Assembly (NCBI GenBank): GCA_963576725.1
Contig: OY755237.1
Coordinates: 64,457,423 to 64,521,422 of the forward strand
DNA from: Azorinus chamasolen
Lineage: Eukaryota > Mollusca > Bivalvia > Cardiida > Solecurtidae
Direction of reading: 5' to 3'
Length of the DNA: 64,000 bases
In this document: in pieces, positions 23,931-33,059 of the stretch
Layout of the letters: each line of letters starts with the position of its first letter
Numbering within the stretch: the first letter of the stretch is position 1
Made by a program: the position numbers and the translations under genes
The notes under the pieces: generated by a model
Database searches by the model: none
Told to the model about the DNA's origin: nothing
What the model saw: the letters and a program-made list of their open reading frames with translations, nothing else

Positions 23931-24089
23931 ACAGGTGATCATCGTGACTATATTTAGTCATTTTGGGGGTTCAATTTTTATTTGGTGTTTATGGAGAAAA
24001 ACATATTTTAGAAGCATTCTAAGATCATTTCCACAGTTTGAAAATTAGTTTCTCAATTTTCAAACCTAGCAACACGATGATCACCTGTG
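23930..24089. mobile_element. hAT-type MITE with 8 bp target duplication
   Basis: The 17 bp terminal inverted repeat CACAGGTGATCATCGTG closes a 160 bp element. The 8 bp TACTAAAC occurs directly on both sides (23922-23929 and 24090-24097). An 8 bp duplication and CA-starting termini are typical of hAT elements. It has no coding capacity. Confidence 0.85.
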
Positions 24090-24097
24090 TACTAAAC

Positions 24098-25800
24098 CAT
24101 TTTCTTAAAACAGACAGGCTACAACTAGTTACACTGGACTGCAAATACAATTCAAGTCTCTACTGACCAATACATGTAAGGTCCGCTTATCAAATAAAAT
24201 ATGAATCATTTGACGATTCATCTACAAGTAATCCCTTATTAAGCATGTTGAGCAAATGAATGTTTTACACAGTTACAACAGTAAGGACTCTGATCAAATT
24301 TATACGAAAGACCGGTGGTGCAGACTTCACAATTCCTACATAAACACGAATAACGTCATGAGATTTTCCCGTGCTTTTTTGTAAAAGCGATCGAGTTGGA
24401 GGAATTTATGAACAGAGCAGATTTTGATAAGATCTATATTCTTTATATCAGGAATGAATGGATGTACAACTTGTTAACCCCATCTCGATATTTTACCCAA
24501 CCTGTACTGTAATTCTGGAAAAGTTGTCGCCCTTGAAGAATCCCACGCCACGCTAGGCGCAGGGAAACACCGTTCAGATTCCGCCATTATATGACTTTAT
24601 ATTAGACCTTGTGACGTTATTATAGAAATAGAACTTTGTGTAAGTTATCAATTCCAGAATGGACATCTTTTAGGCCTTTGCTATGCTGTTAAAGGTGTCA
24701 GTCATATGCTATCCCGCATATTGATCAGCCGATGACGTCAAACCATGTGATAGTTTGAAGTGTGAAGTTTGAAATTTGATGTTTGAATTGTGAAGCGTGA
24801 ATTTTGAAGTCTGTAGTGTGAACTTTTACGTTTGAAGTAGATATATGACTGTTCTATAAGACTTTAATAGCATTTATTTATTCATGAAGTGTGGAAAGTG
24901 AAATGTCACCACCGGTAAGATGTTTAGATCAGCTATGTACATGTAGCAATTTTAGATCAGCTATGTACATGTAAAAAGTTTAGATAAGCAATACATGTAA
25001 CAAACAGTTCAATAGAAGACCCTCTCTTAAACAACCGTGTACTGAATAATCATTGGTACCTGTAACTCTTAGCCTGGTGAACATTGGCAATAAACAATGT
25101 CCTCTTATAAATATTTTAATCCGTTACTTCATGAATATTCATGTGAGAAATAATGACATAATGAATAGTAATTCGATTTAGGTTATATAATGAACACTGA
25201 ACAGTTTGGGCTCTTGCAAATGCTATAGAATCAGAGCTATGTTATACCATAAACAAACAGGGCAAATCCTGACCATACATGGCCTCTACAGGAGCCACCT
25301 TATCTAGGGTTTCTCTGCTTGCAAAGGCATATAAGGGCGTATTTATGGTGTAAAGTGTTAACTTAAAGCAGAATAACCTCTGTTTTTGACCAATGACTCA
25401 TAGGCTATTTTCAGATCCAACCACTTTGAATAAATCTACCGAAAAGGAGCATTAACAAGAGAAAAGGATTTGTTTTAGAATTTTGTAGTTCGAAACCAGT
25501 GATAAATAGAGCATTTTCTCATGGACTATAGGAGCAAATGCTCTATTGATCACAATGGTTTCAACAGGTGATTTTTACAGAGGCGTAGAAAGGCGTACTT
25601 ATGGAGGAAAGGGTTAATCCGTGTACCAAACATGTATAATGTATTTGTTTTGAGTGATTATGTAAGAGACGTTTACATACATATCATCTGTGTCCAGCGC
25701 TCACAATGACTAAATCTGTCAATCACACACTCACTAAATATATCAGTCTAAATTTTAATACTGTTTTAAGTTCACCATTTTAAATTAAAAATATCTGTCT
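24098..25800. other. 1.7 kb without a recognised gene
   Basis: It contains a GTGAAGTTTGAA-type low-complexity stretch (about 24750-24835), a repeated GATCAGCTATGTACATGTA (24950-25000), and hairpin-MITE remnants near 25250-25320 (GGCCTCTACAGGAGCC). Nothing else is supported. Confidence 0.5.
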
Positions 25801-25804
25801 CAAA

Positions 25805-26011
25805 TTTGCACTTATAACACCATTTTATTGTGCAGTTTTCAAGCCGGAGTCTAAAACACATGTCATGAGAACAATGAAAAATGCACAAATTTCATTTTAA
25901 CACAAAGCACTGCACTGATTATATAACCTTTGTGTCAACACTATATACACATATCTCTTGTCTGGCCAACATCTCACTGCATCTGCACAATTACTGTGTC
26001 TTGTCTTAAAC
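25805..26011 (-). other. possible terminal exon with poly(A) signal
   Basis: On the minus strand a good branch/pyrimidine tract, TTTGTTTATATTTTTCAG, ends at 26012. The following exon-like sequence has AATAAA at 25829-25824. In one phase it encodes only LRQDTVIVQMQ then TGA, so it could be a short coding end or pure 3' UTR. The nearest upstream minus-strand gene is the TRIM-like gene, which has a GTAAGT donor 15 bp after its stop. This could be its 3' UTR exon. That link is inference. Confidence 0.3.
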
Positions 26012-26029
26012 CTGAAAAATATAAACAAA

Positions 26030-26760
26030 TGAAAAACAATCATCTTGAAAGCTTTGTGCATATAGTAAACTAAGACCAGTAGATATTCATATAACTGGCC
26101 ACCAGTAACAGATCATAGTATATACATGTAGCCATATATGGACACGAGTCCCACCCCTTGCGGTCATGGAAATGAACAAATCAACATGGTTTGAACATTT
26201 TGGTAGAGGGTTACCTAAGGGTTATTTTGTTATATTACATTGAAGTTTTTCCTGTCAGTTCCGGTTACCATGACAATCAGAATGTTACATGAAATTTGAC
26301 TATTTGAAGTAAAACGAAAGAGGACCTCACAAGGGCATTTATGCGAACATTCGTCACACCGTTGCTCATTGTGAGCACTTCGTGCTCAGGTGAACTACAA
26401 TAGAAATATCTTAGTTCATATTAAATCTATGGATGGAACATAGATGAATTTCTTTTGATATAGGTTTATCTGGGTGTTTGTATTTTCTCCACTAAATATA
26501 TAATGTGTAGTTTGCAACCAAAATCGACATGACCTGTTAGGTCTGCACTGCATTTTTCCACAATTGAGCAAAAACAATTGGCCGCTTTGCAACTAAAATT
26601 TCAGATTTGCCAGTCTGATCCGCGAAATATGATAATATTTACTAACTATGTAGGCGACTGGAAGTTAATTGCATAAGTAAGGTGTTGGTTCCGTCATCGA
26701 AGCGTTGAACTATAAAAGCAGGGGTTCTTCCAAGTTCTAAGGGAAGGGGGTCCGGGCCCA
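26030..26760. other. unexplained 0.7 kb; no gene seen
   Basis: The segment has a CTCATTGTGAGCACTTCGTGCTCAG hairpin-like end near 26365-26393, resembling the GTGAGCTA ends of other minisatellite elements, and a TATAAAAGCAGG near 26710. No coding region follows. Confidence 0.4.
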
Positions 26761-26763
26761 TAA

Positions 26764-26782
26764 GGGGGGGGGGGGGGGGGGG
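26764..26782. repeat. G19 homopolymer
   Basis: Nineteen consecutive G, followed by AGGGAGG. Confidence 0.95.
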
Positions 26783-26944
26783 AGGGAGGTTGTAGCGTAG
26801 ACGAGCAAAAATGGGAATTTTCCGGTGAATGCCGGCTGTATAATCTATTGGTGTTAAAATCTTATGTTAATATGACCAATTTAGCTATAAGTCGCACAAA
26901 TACAATAATTTACTTATTCCAGAATTGATATTAACTAAAAGTAC

Positions 26945-27081
26945 ATGTAAGAGTCATGCACGAAACATCGCATACAAAACACACAACCGCCCAAACAGCA
27001 AATGTACATGTATATAAAGACACAAAGAGACGCACGATGTCATAACAAACAAACAATAGGAGGAAGATGAAAGTACCGCCT
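26945..27081 (-). mobile_element. inverted Naiad 3' tail fragment abutting Naiad copy 1
   Basis: Minus-strand reading gives AAGGCGGTACTTTCATCTTC and later CATGACTC-TTACATGTACTTTTAG, the 3' UTR end of the B-type Naiad tail. It joins the 5' truncation point of Naiad copy 1 in inverse orientation. Tandem/inverted arrangements are typical of Penelope-like elements. Confidence 0.65.
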
Positions 27082-27127
27082 TGTTAATGGTAGAGTGTTT
27101 AGTGTGAAGATTAATTCTGATTTAGAC

Positions 27128-27130
27128 TGA
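27128..27130 (+). other. in-frame TGA, candidate selenocysteine codon 1
   Basis: It lies between DLD and NSSNIIYVLT, at the first conserved Cys before the GIY-YIG fold. Confidence 0.55.
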
Positions 27131-27160
27131 AACTCATCTAATATTATATATGTTCTTACA

Positions 27161-27163
27161 TGA
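27161..27163 (+). other. in-frame TGA, candidate selenocysteine codon 2
   Basis: It lies between NIIYVLT and NAPRCGIQYVG, at the first Cys of the zinc-binding CCHH set typical of Penelope endonucleases. Confidence 0.6.
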
Positions 27164-28024
27164 AATGCGCCACGTTGTGGCATTCAATATGTAGGTCAGA
27201 CAGGACGTTCTTTAAAAACTAGGTTTCGTGAACACAGTTACCATTGCCGGATCAAAAAAGTACGCAATTTTCTTTACCAGCATTTTCGTCATACAGGACA
27301 TTCTTTCAAATATGTTTCGGTTCAACCAGTAGAACAAATTTATTATGATTCTAAAACTACCGGTAGTTTAAAATCTAAAGCTCGTTTTATCACAGAGCTA
27401 GACTGGATAAAGAAATTACAAACACCTTTTCCTTTAGGCCTTAATGATAACATTTTCCAAAGCGGCAACATTTCTAAAGATCCAAGTATCGATATTTTCT
27501 CTATATTTTCTATTCGAAAACGTAAAAGTATATCACATGGCAGACGTAGAAATGGTAATATTAAGCGTAAATTACGTCGTAATATGTCTATTCATGATTT
27601 ACATACTATTCTAAAACAAACTGGTAAACATTCTATGTTATCTTGTTTATCGTCTTTACCCTTTTCCTGTCTTAAGTCAATAGACGAAGAGGCTGATCAA
27701 ATCTATATGCGTACAGATCCGTTAATTAATACTGCCTCACTTATACAAAGTTACACACAGCATGTTCTTCGTCCACGTATTGATAAAGAATCTGAACATA
27801 AAAGACATTTTCTGAAACTTCAGTTCCTAAATAAAGGTATCGATTTTATTGATATTCAAAGTATATTTCGCGATAAGAATGTAATCGATGCTATTCCCAA
27901 ATATTTCATCAACTCTGAATCACCTATCATCTGTTATAAATATAATAAACCTATTAGAAATGTTATTTTTAACTACAATAAAATTGTCTCTGACTTAAAT
28001 ATTGATGTTAATACCCCTATTTCT

Positions 28025-28027
28025 TGA
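28025..28027 (+). other. in-frame TGA, candidate selenocysteine codon 3 (CxC motif)
   Basis: The local reading is TPIS-TGA-DCSIS. The TGA takes the place of the first Cys in the linker CxC motif that defines this clade. The frame stays open and homologous for 137 codons afterwards. Confidence 0.65.
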
Positions 28028-30194
28028 GATTGTAGCATTTCTAGCTTTTGCTATAAACCAGTTGGTCATGTCATTACTGGTAATTTTGATATCATTAAGG
28101 ATAAACGTCTCAGGACCCTCCTAACTAAAGGACCTAAATATAGATTACCTTCCCTTATTGATTTTGACGCTTGTCGAACTCATATTGCGGAAGCTATTCA
28201 AGAATTCTGCATCAAATGGTGTCGACGAGAACATGCTGATGTTAATGCCCTTTCGGATTGGAAGAAATGTATTTTCGATATTATTGATACGCGAATAACT
28301 TTTTACAAATCAAATTACCATCTTTTACCACCTCGACCTAGAGTTACATTTCGCTACTTGAAGAAAAACATTTCTAATTTTCATTCAGATTATGTTCTTG
28401 TTCCTGCTGACAAGGCATCAAACAATGTAATCATTATTTAAAGATTGTATTATGTTGATGTTTTAAAGAAGGAGCTAACTGATTCAAAAACTTATATAAC
28501 AGTTCAAACACCTGAAAAAGATATAGTCTCGGAACATGTAAAAATGTGCAATAATTTTAAGTCTGGTCCTAACATAAAACAACATAAACTTTCTACTTTG
28601 TACTGGATTCCGAAACTACATAAAACCCTTATAAGTCGCGTTTTATTGCCAACTCTAGCTGTTGTACCACTACTAAATTATCTATACTTTTGACGTCCTG
28701 TCTTACTACGATCAAAGAACCCCAAAGAACGCTACTGTGATAAAATATATGAAAATTCTGGTATTAATGTTTTTTGGTCCATAAAAAATTCAAATGATGT
28801 TTTAACAAAACTTGAAAATGAACAGTATAACATTTCTTTACTGAGCTCTTATGATTTCTCTACACTCTATACTACTCTACCTCACCATCTTATAAAGGAT
28901 AAACTTATTAAATTAATAGAAAAAACCTTTGCCAGAGAAAACAAAATGTTCATTGCTTGTAATGTTCAACGTTCATTCTTTTCGAATTCAGAAGTTGAAC
29001 ATTACACAATGTGGACTTGCCTTGATGTTTGTAGATCTCTTACCTTTCTTTTAGATAATATATTTGTGCGTTATGGAGATACCATATATCGTCAAGTTGT
29101 TGGTATACCCATGGGTACAAATTGTGCCCCTCTTGTTGCAGATTTGTTTTTGTATTGCTACGAGAGGGATTTTATGCTTAGCTTAAAACCTGATACACAG
29201 ACCGATATTGTTAATGCTTTTAATAAAACTTCAAGGTATTTAGACGATATTTTGAATTTAGATAATCCTTATTTTGATACTATGGTTTCTTCAATCTACC
29301 CAAAAGAACTGTCTTTAAACAAAGCTAATCAATCTGACATTAATGCTTCATTTTTAGATTTGAATCTTTCAATTACGAATGATAAAGTTTCGTCCAAAGT
29401 ATACGATAAAAGAGAAGATTTTAATTTTAAAATTGTTAATTATCCTTTTCTAGATGGGGATGTGCCACGTTCTACATCTTATGGGGTTTATATTTCTCAA
29501 CTTATTAGGTTTGCCCGAGCCTGTTCTTTGCTTGAAGATTTTAACAGACGTAATTTAGTTATAACTGATAAACTTCTTAAGCAAGGTTACAGATATCACA
29601 AACTTCGGAAAACCTTTTCTAAATTTTATTATCGAAATTTACCTCTCATTAGTAAATATAATTGCAATCTACGGACGTTACTGCGACAAGGCATTTCTCA
29701 ACCAGAATTTTATGGGGATGTTATCTACAAACTTAGGAAAATTCGGGGTCATATCCATTTTCATGATTTGTTTATAAAACGCATTAAAACATTTAAAAAG
29801 AAAGGTTATGATCCTATTATATTGCAACACACTGCATGTTTGGTTATCGACCCTTTTACAGCCGGTAGCTACGCTTCCCTCTTTGCTTGCGCGATGACAG
29901 GCCGAGGGTAGTACTCTATGATGGTATACTCTTAAACTTGGATACAGGTGGAGCTTACCAGACTCATGTATTACTTTTTCCCTGTCGTGCCCTTAACGGC
30001 TTACCTGCAGGTGCTCTGACTTCAGCAAAGTCATTGAGTACATATTTGACGGATTGTCACAGTTATTATGCTATGTTTTACATGTTGTCCTGTGTTCACC
30101 GTCGACTATGTTGTGGGTAAGTCCAGCGGGGATACCTTTATTTACAATATTTGTAAAGCTAGGGTGACTTTGAGAGAAGTGTGAGGTTAGGACG

Positions 30195-30245
30195 TCCGTA
30201 AACCGGTTTAAACCCCCAGTGGTGTTTTTGCTGCTGACCGTGCCA
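30195..30245 (+). promoter_or_regulatory. conserved hairpin block in Naiad 3' UTR
   Basis: GGACGTCC, TAAACCGGTTTAAACC and an AGTGGTG-TTTTT-GCTGCT stem occur in order, followed by GACCGTGCCAAGGCGGTACT. The same order with paired changes recurs at 30495-30575 (minus), about 40020-40090 (minus), 41958-42012 and 49679-49733. It is probably a structured RNA element. It does not fit a SECIS consensus by eye. Confidence 0.5.
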
Positions 30246-30374
30246 AGGCGGTACTCTCTTTGTCACCCTTCCTTTTGTTTGCCTTGCGTCTTTGTGCTTG
30301 TGGTTTGTTCATGTGTGGAACGTTTGTCCCTGGTTCTTGTGTGTCTTTTGGTGTTTTCTGTGTTCATTTCGTGT

Positions 30375-30425
30375 GTGTGTGTGTGTGTGTGCGTTTGGGT
30401 GTGTGGTTGTGTGTGTGTGTGTCAT
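30375..30425. repeat. (GT)n microsatellite in Naiad tail
   Basis: Two TG runs separated by GCGTTTGGGTGTGTGGTTG. Cys/Val-rich frames across it are artefacts. Confidence 0.9.
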
Positions 30426-31525
30426 GCTGTCTATCGGTGTTTTGGTGGTGGTTGCGTCTTGCATGTGGCTTTGCCTGCTTGACTTTACTACTTTTCCATT
30501 GGAATGGTCAGTGACAAATGTCATGGGGGGGGGGGGGGGGTTAAACCGGTTTATGGGTGCCCAAACTCATACTTATTCCATCCCCACCCTAAAAGACAAA
30601 CAGTGTAAATGTAAATAAACGTATCCCCTCTCCGACTATTCTACAACAACCGCGATGGCAAATACAGTGGAAAAGTGCATGTAAAACGAAAACATATTTA
30701 AGTGAAACAACAGTATCCACCTATCGCTAGTATACTCAATGATGGAGCTGCAAACAGAGTAACTGTAGAAAAGTAATAACGGGTACGACAAAAACGAGAT
30801 ATCAAATAGCCGACGCCCTCCTTCCATTTCCGTGTTTGTTCTGTATGTGGTGTTTCCTGCATGACTCATTTCTGTACCTTAAGAAGTCGCCTTCATAGAG
30901 TACTAAACCTTTCTTGTCGGCGTACAAGAAAAGAGGGCAGCGTGATTGCCAACTGTAAAAGGGTTGACAACCAGGCATGCAGTATGTTGTATTACCATAG
31001 GATCATATCTCTTTTTAATGATTTTTTAATGTATTTAGTGAACAAAGTGAGAAAATAGGTATGTCCAATAATTTTACTAAGTTTGTTAATAACATCACCA
31101 TAAAATTCAGGATGTGAAATACCGTGTCACAGGAGCGCCTTAAGATTACATTTGTACTTGCCAATAAGTGAGAGAATGTTTTTCTAAGTCTATGATATCT
31201 ATATCCTTGCTCAAGCAGCCTTTCAGTTAAAATGAGATTTCGACTGTTAAAATCGTCAACAGAAGAACAAGCTCTAGCGAAACGAATAAGTTGAGATATA
31301 TAAACCCCGTAAGATGGGACACGGGGAACATCTCCATCAAAGTGAGGGAAATTTACAATATTAAAATCAAAATCATCTATTTTGTCATAAATTTTAGAAG
31401 AAATCATTCCATTGTCAATATTAAGGTCTAGATCGAGAAAAGCCGCATAAGTGTCGGAAGGGTTAGCTTTATTCAATTTGAGTTCGTTTGGGTAAATGGT
31501 AGGAATCAAAACATCAAAGAAAGGG

Positions 31526-31695
31526 TGTACTTCTTGTTCTGAAAATTGAATATCGCTTAAGCCGGTGCTAGGGGGCGTGAGCAGTGTTGCACTTTCAATT
31601 ACTGTTCATGAACAGACTCAATAAAACCGAGTCTGCAATTTTCTCTTTATGTGTTGCAATTTTTGCTCTCGGGGGATCACCTCCTTTCATAATTT
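31526..31695. mobile_element. 170 bp insertion inside Naiad copy 2 RT
   Basis: The RT frame breaks after NLDN and resumes at PFFD. The inserted DNA contains TGTTCATGAACAGACTCAAT and AAAACCGAGTCTGC, a small palindrome, and an AGGAGGTGATCCCCC edge. It is probably a short non-autonomous element; family not recognised. Confidence 0.6.
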
Positions 31696-32521
31696 ATTAT
31701 CTAAGTTGAAAATATCATCAAAATATCGAGAAGTATCATTGAAGGCTTTTATGACATCTTCTTGTGACTGTGGGTTCAAACTCAACATGAAATCTCTCTC
31801 ATAGCAGTACAAAAACAAATCGGCGACCAGTGGTGCACAATCCGTACCAATAGGAATACCAATCGACTGACGATATATAGCATTCCCATACCGTACGAAT
31901 AAGTTACCCAGAAGAAAGGTTAGTGATTCGCAAACTTCTGAGCAAGACCAATTGTTGGTGTAATATTTCATTGGCTCGTCAGTAAAGAAATCTTTTTCAG
32001 CATTACAAGCCAGAAATGATGTGCTTTCTCTGGCAAATATTTTCCGGATTCAGCTAGTAAGTTTATATCTAATTAGATCATGAGGAAGGGTTGTGTACAA
32101 AGTAGAAAAATCGTATGTGCTTACAGTGGATACAAAGAATCTTTTGTTCTTAAGTTTGTTTAAGACTTCTGAAGAGTTTTTAATAGACCAGAAGAGATTT
32201 ATTCCAGAATTTTCATAAGTCTTATCACAGTATAATTTTACATGTTATTTTATCTTTGTTAACAAGAAGTTAAAAAATATAGAACACTTAGTAGTTGTAC
32301 ACGAGCTAGAATTTGCAATGAAACGCGCTTTATATGTTTTTATGTAGTTTCGGTAACCAATACATTGTAGGAAGTTTATGTTGTGTTATTTTAATATCGG
32401 CTCCAAGTTGTTAACACTTTTTGACATGGTCTGAAACAACGGCCTTTTCGTCAGTGTTAACTGAAATGTAAGACTTGGTATTAATAATTTTCTGCTTCAA
32501 GAAGTCGATATAATGTAATCG

Positions 32522-32524
32522 TCA
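32522..32524 (-). other. in-frame TGA in Naiad copy 2, same site as the TAA of copy 1
   Basis: The context ends SNNVIYIII-TGA-RLHYIDFLK. In copy 1 the same site is TAA. Related RTs carry Cys there. Confidence 0.6.
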
Positions 32525-32780
32525 AATAATAATATAAATGACATTATTCGATGTCTTATCAGCAGGAACAAAGACGTATTTTGAATGGAAATGATGTAAA
32601 CCCTTTTAAGATGTCTAAAAGAAATTCTAGGTTTTGGTGGAAGAAGTTCATTTGAGCTATAAAACGAAATTGATTTTTCAATTATATCAAATTTTCGAAT
32701 TTGAAAGAGCATTAGACAGTAACTTTGAGAATTGTTGCTGACTATATTTTTTGCAGACAAAAGATTCTTAGCATGCAGAG

Positions 32781-32990
32781 TTAACCCTTTACTCCATGAA
32801 TAAGTATTTAAACACCCCTGCAAACAAAGAAGACAGACCGCTCCTATTAGAGCCATCTGACCAGGGTCTGCTATGTTTGCTAATGGAATAATATAAATCC
32901 GATTGTAGAGTTTCTGGCATGGTTAAAATTTCCTGTCATAATATGCTGTTATAAAACTCAGCCTACTAAGTATTTGTGCGGTCATTATGT
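32781..32990. mobile_element. hairpin MITE
   Basis: It begins TTAACCCTTTACTCCATGAA and contains the degenerate palindrome GACCGCTCCTATTAGAGCCA with TCTGACCAGGGTCTGCTATG. Confidence 0.6.
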
Positions 32991-33059
32991 TTTACATAAT
33001 CATTCATGGAGAAAAGATCTAAACATAAACAAGCGTGGACTTACCTCCATGCCTGCCCT

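Larger units (their letters stand above)
27083..29911 (+). pseudogene. Naiad GIY-YIG/RT polyprotein with in-frame TGA at Cys sites
   Basis: It would prime and copy element RNA at a nicked target. Read in one frame: GIY-YIG endonuclease about 27092-27440 (CGIQYVGQTGRSLKTRFREH); linker to 28030; RT about 28130-29860 with IPMGTNCAPLVADLFLYCYE near 29105 and the catalytic RYLDDI near 29235; C-terminal thumb ending at the TAG at 29909. In-frame TGA codons stand at 27128-27130, 27161-27163 and 28025-28027, each where related proteins have Cys. A TAA stands at 28439-28441, also a Cys site. Two compensating one-base shifts lie between about 28632 and 28723. The TGA codons may be selenocysteine. The TAA, the shifts and the missing N-terminus mark this copy as dead. 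Confidence 0.8.
27082..30505 (+). mobile_element. Naiad Penelope-like retroelement, copy 1 (subfamily A)
   Basis: The domain order is GIY-YIG endonuclease, CxC linker and then reverse transcriptase, the permuted order described for Naiad/Chlamys elements. A ~590 bp 3' UTR includes a GT-rich tract and a conserved palindromic block (about 30195-30245). The 3' end reads TTGACTTTACTACTTTTCC, the same end as copy 3 near 39705. It meets copy 2 tail to tail. Confidence 0.85.
30903..32770 (-). pseudogene. Naiad RT remnant with TGA at a conserved Cys site
   Basis: From the 5' side: PPKPRISFRHLK near 32620; a frame change; VPADKTSNNV near 32550; an in-frame TGA at 32524-32522; RLHYIDFLKQK; several stops near 32430-32210; YRQSIGIPIGTDCAPLVADL near 31840; RYFDDIFNLDN near 31710 (FDD in place of LDD); a 170 bp insertion; then NELKLNKANPSD to the C-terminus. 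The endonuclease is missing. Inactive. Confidence 0.8.
30506..32775 (-). mobile_element. Naiad Penelope-like retroelement, copy 2 (subfamily B), 5' truncated
   Basis: The order on the minus strand is: RT region from ~32775 to the TAG at 30905-30903, then a B-type 3' UTR with the GGTTTAGTACTCTATGAAGG start and the TAAACCGGTTTAA block. A C17 run (30524-30540 as G on plus) interrupts that block. A ~47 bp inverted piece of the 3' end (GAGTCATGCAGGAAACACC) is inserted at about 30835-30882. The tail abuts that of copy 1. Confidence 0.8.

Noticed and set aside
30190..30250. Naiad palindromic block as a SECIS element
   Set aside because: Stem lengths and the ATGA/GA quartet do not fit; kept as an unexplained RNA structure.
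30219..30618. Overlapping Cys/Val-rich frames
   Set aside because: GT tract in the Naiad 3' UTR.
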